Of a DNA stretch of 64,000 nt, positions 62,327 through 64,000 are shown in pieces. The notes below the pieces were generated by a model. That model made no database searches. It had not been told where the DNA came from and saw nothing but the letters and a program-made list of their open reading frames with translations. The first letter of the stretch is position 1; every line of letters starts with the position of its first letter. Source of the stretch: Streptomyces sp. HD (GTDB lineage: Bacteria > Actinomycetota > Actinomycetes > Streptomycetales > Streptomycetaceae); assembly GCF_028369295.1 (NCBI RefSeq), contig NZ_JAQMYP010000010.1, positions 1 through 64,000 of the forward strand, written 5' to 3'. A program made the translations under genes and the position numbers.

Positions 62327-63190
62327 ATGTCCAGGGCTCTTCCGAAGTACAACAAGCGTCGCGTCGCCTTCATCGGCGGCGCCGCCGCGGTGGCGCTGTC
62401 CGGCACGGTGATCGCCGGTTTCGCCCTGGCCGGGGAGACGTCCCGGAGCAGCGGCACGAACGTCCGGACACTGGCCGGACCCGGCACCGTCTCCTGCCCG
62501 GACGTGAAGTCGAAGCTCCCGGCGGTCCCCGCGACCGCGAAGGCCGAGGTCGACCGCAATCTGGCACTGCTCAACACCCAGATCCAGGAGGCCAACAAGC
62601 GGCTGGTCGACACCGTGGGCCAGGGCGGTCCCAACTTCGCCCAGAACGCGATCGTCGGCCCCCTGAAGGACAAGCGGGTCGCGACCATCAACCGCATCGC
62701 GACGGCCATCGGCCGCACGGCCGCCAGACCGCAGGGCCTGGACGCGCTGGCGCCGTGCACCCTCAACGCGAACGGGAACGCGGGCGCCGCGACCCCGAAC
62801 GCGACGCCGCCCCAGCAGGGCGGCGGCAACACGGGGAACCCCGGAAACGCAGGGAACACCGGGAATGCCGGCAACGCCGGGAATGCGGGCAACGCCGCCG
62901 GCTCCATCTCCTGCCCGGACGTGAAGTCGAAGCTCCCGGCGGTCCCCGCGACCGCGAAGGCCGAGGTCGACCGCAACCTCGCGCTGCTCAACACCCAGAT
63001 CCAGGAGGCGAACACCCGGCTCGCCAACTCGGTCGGCCAGGGCGGTCCCAACTTCGTGCAGAACGCCATCCTCGGCCCGCTGAAGGACAAGCGGGTGTCG
63101 ACGATCGACCGCATCGCCATCTCCATCGGCCGCACCGCGGCCAAGCCGCAGGGGCTGAACTCGCTGGCCGCCTGCACGCTCAACAAGTGA
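62327..63190 (+). CDS. Secreted protein with duplicated 90-residue module
   Basis: 287 residues. Basic N-terminus and hydrophobic helix (RRVAFIGGAAAVALSGTVIAGFALA) form a signal peptide. Two near-identical modules follow (about residues 55-145 and 194-284). Each starts with SCPDVKSKLPAVPATAKAEV, is helical, and ends with two Cys-flanked segments (one Cys at each end, likely a disulfide). A linker rich in Asn/Gly/Ala (GNPGNAGNTGNAGNAGNAG) joins them. No known domain. The ATG at 62327 has GAGG about nine bases upstream. Confidence 0.88.
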   Translation: MSRALPKYNKRRVAFIGGAAAVALSGTVIAGFALAGETSRSSGTNVRTLAGPGTVSCPDVKSKLPAVPATAKAEVDRNLALLNTQIQEANKRLVDTVGQGGPNFAQNAIVGPLKDKRVATINRIATAIGRTAARPQGLDALAPCTLNANGNAGAATPNATPPQQGGGNTGNPGNAGNTGNAGNAGNAGNAAGSISCPDVKSKLPAVPATAKAEVDRNLALLNTQIQEANTRLANSVGQGGPNFVQNAILGPLKDKRVSTIDRIAISIGRTAAKPQGLNSLAACTLNK

Positions 63191-63198
63191 GGTGACAG

Positions 63199-63250
63199 GC
63201 AGCCATGGCCGCCCCGTTGGCACGCCGACCGGGGCGGCCGTGGTGGCTGC
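63199..63250 (+). terminator. Bipartite hairpin after the duplicated secreted protein gene
   Basis: Outer arms GCAGCC/GGCTGC and a 10-bp inner stem GGCCGCCCCG/CGGGGCGGCC, nine bases past the stop. Confidence 0.75.
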
Positions 63251-63301
63251 AAGCGGACCTGGCAATTCCTTAGACAGGCGAACGATCCACCTACATACTC
63301 G

Positions 63302-63895
63302 GTGGACGTGGGAAAGACTTACGAACGCATAGACGGCAGGCTCCGCACGTTCATCGAGGAGCAACCCCTCTTCTTCACCGCGACCGCTCCCCTGTCCGCC
63401 GAAGGGACGGTCAACCTCTCCCCCAAGGGTCTCAGGGGCTCCTTCGCGATCCTCGACGAACTCACCCTGGCCTACCTCGACTTCGCGGGCTCCAACGCCG
63501 AGACCGTCGCGCATCTGCGGGAGAACGGCCGGATCACCCTGATGTGGTGCGCCTTCCAGGGACCGCCCAACATCGTCCGCGTCCACGGCCGCGGTGAGGC
63601 CGTCTTCCGCGACGACCCACGGTTCAAGGAGCTGCTCGGCCACTTCCCCGACATCGACCCCTCCCTGCACGGCCTGCGCGCGATCATCGTGGTGCGGGCC
63701 GAGGTCATCCGGGACTCCTGCGGCTACGCGGTCCCCCTGATGACGTACGAGGAGGACCGCGATCTGCACGGCAAGCGGTTCGCGCGTGAGGACGACGACT
63801 CGCTGAGCGCGTACTTCGCCAAGAAGGAGCACATCGCGACCAGCCTGGATGGCCTACCCGGGCTGCCGTTGCCACTGCCTCCGTCTAGCGTCTGA
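63302..63895 (+). CDS. Pyridoxamine 5'-phosphate oxidase-family protein
   Basis: 197 residues of the split-barrel flavin/F420-binding fold. It has PLFFTATAPLSAEGTVNLSPKG, then YLDFAGSNAETVAHLRENGRITLMW and RVHGRGEAV, the standard strand order. Such proteins reduce or oxidise small molecules with FMN or F420. Substrate unknown. The start is GTG at 63302 or 63308. It ends three bases before the next gene. Confidence 0.87.
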   Translation: MDVGKTYERIDGRLRTFIEEQPLFFTATAPLSAEGTVNLSPKGLRGSFAILDELTLAYLDFAGSNAETVAHLRENGRITLMWCAFQGPPNIVRVHGRGEAVFRDDPRFKELLGHFPDIDPSLHGLRAIIVVRAEVIRDSCGYAVPLMTYEEDRDLHGKRFAREDDDSLSAYFAKKEHIATSLDGLPGLPLPLPPSSV

Positions 63896-63898
63896 GCC

Positions 63899-64000
63899 AT
63901 GCGCCCCGGTGTCGTCGCCCTAGCGTCCGCGTCCCTCCTCGTGCTCGCCGTCGCGCCCGGCGGCGGGCCCTCGCAGCCGCTGCCCGCGCGCATGGCCGAC
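63899..64000 (+). CDS. Start of a secreted protein gene (partial)
   Basis: The first 34 residues are visible before the window ends: MRPGVVALASASLLVLAVAPG, a signal peptide, followed by a Gly/Pro-rich segment. The ATG at 63899 lies just after the stop of the PPOX-family gene. Its function cannot be judged from this fragment. Confidence 0.75.
   Translation, partial: MRPGVVALASASLLVLAVAPGGGPSQPLPARMAD

Overview
The window is chromosomal DNA of a Streptomyces or very close relative. It has very high GC with strong third-position GC, GTG/TTG starts and GTGA/ATGA/TGATG start-stop overlaps. It also carries the sporulation gene ssgB, a PimA/PatA/PgsA phosphatidylinositol mannoside cluster, several Tat signals, and intergenic repeats typical of the genus. 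From memory, the gene order from about 0.76 kb onward follows the conserved S. coelicolor SCO152x-SCO157x core region. The exceptions are an inserted-looking sugar-uptake block at 20.5-27.2 kb and the extreme left end.

Layout. 0-0.7 kb: the 3' end of trehalose synthase, cut off from its usual partners by a perfect 22-G/22-C run that looks like an artificial join. 0.76-6.7 kb: yebC, pdxT, pdxS (vitamin B6), a LemA-like protein, then pimA-patA-pgsA (PI and PIM synthesis) as an overlapping operon. 7-12.5 kb: an EF-G-like GTPase, a large membrane protein, a HIT protein and a K+ channel. 12.5-17.3 kb: thrS, a coupled DUF4365-type/OB-like pair and a DEDDh exonuclease. 17.3-27.6 kb: a 10-kb segment bracketed by two identical tRNA-Val(CAC) genes, holding a cyclase-like protein, a giant membrane protein and a CUT1 sugar ABC transporter operon with a YesL-like protein and a YetA-like lyase. 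27.6-32.1 kb: a PGPGW membrane protein, ssgB, a CGNR zinc-finger protein, a 50-residue membrane peptide, a DsbA-like protein and a double GNAT.

32.1-34.7 kb: pabC-pabB (folate) and a five-gene tRNA array (Gly, Cys, three Val). 34.7-40.1 kb: a zinc-ribbon protein, an APH-like kinase, two very small proteins, a membrane Ser/Thr kinase, a Nudix hydrolase and an rRNA/tRNA methyltransferase. 40.2-47.5 kb: cobalamin genes cobA/cysG, a 1441-residue BluB-CobT fusion with an enormous low-complexity N-terminus, and cobL. 47.6-51.1 kb: a GNAT and the metNIQ methionine importer. 51.4-56.3 kb: a HAD phosphatase, two small membrane proteins, a GNAT, a small sigma factor, a Tat-exported GDPD and a PlsC-type acyltransferase. 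56.4-60.4 kb: an MFS pump with its TetR repressor and a clear operator, an aldo/keto reductase and a secreted lipase. 60.6-64 kb: argH under tandem ARG boxes, a secreted protein with an internal duplication, a PPOX-family protein and the start of another secreted protein.

No CRISPR array, insertion sequence, integrase or prophage is visible. The best candidates for follow-up are the poly-G/poly-C junction, the BluB-CobT fusion with its 33-bp minisatellite, the nuclease-like DUF4365 pair beside an exonuclease, and the tRNA-bracketed sugar block. Statements about families and S. coelicolor synteny come from memory, not from a search.
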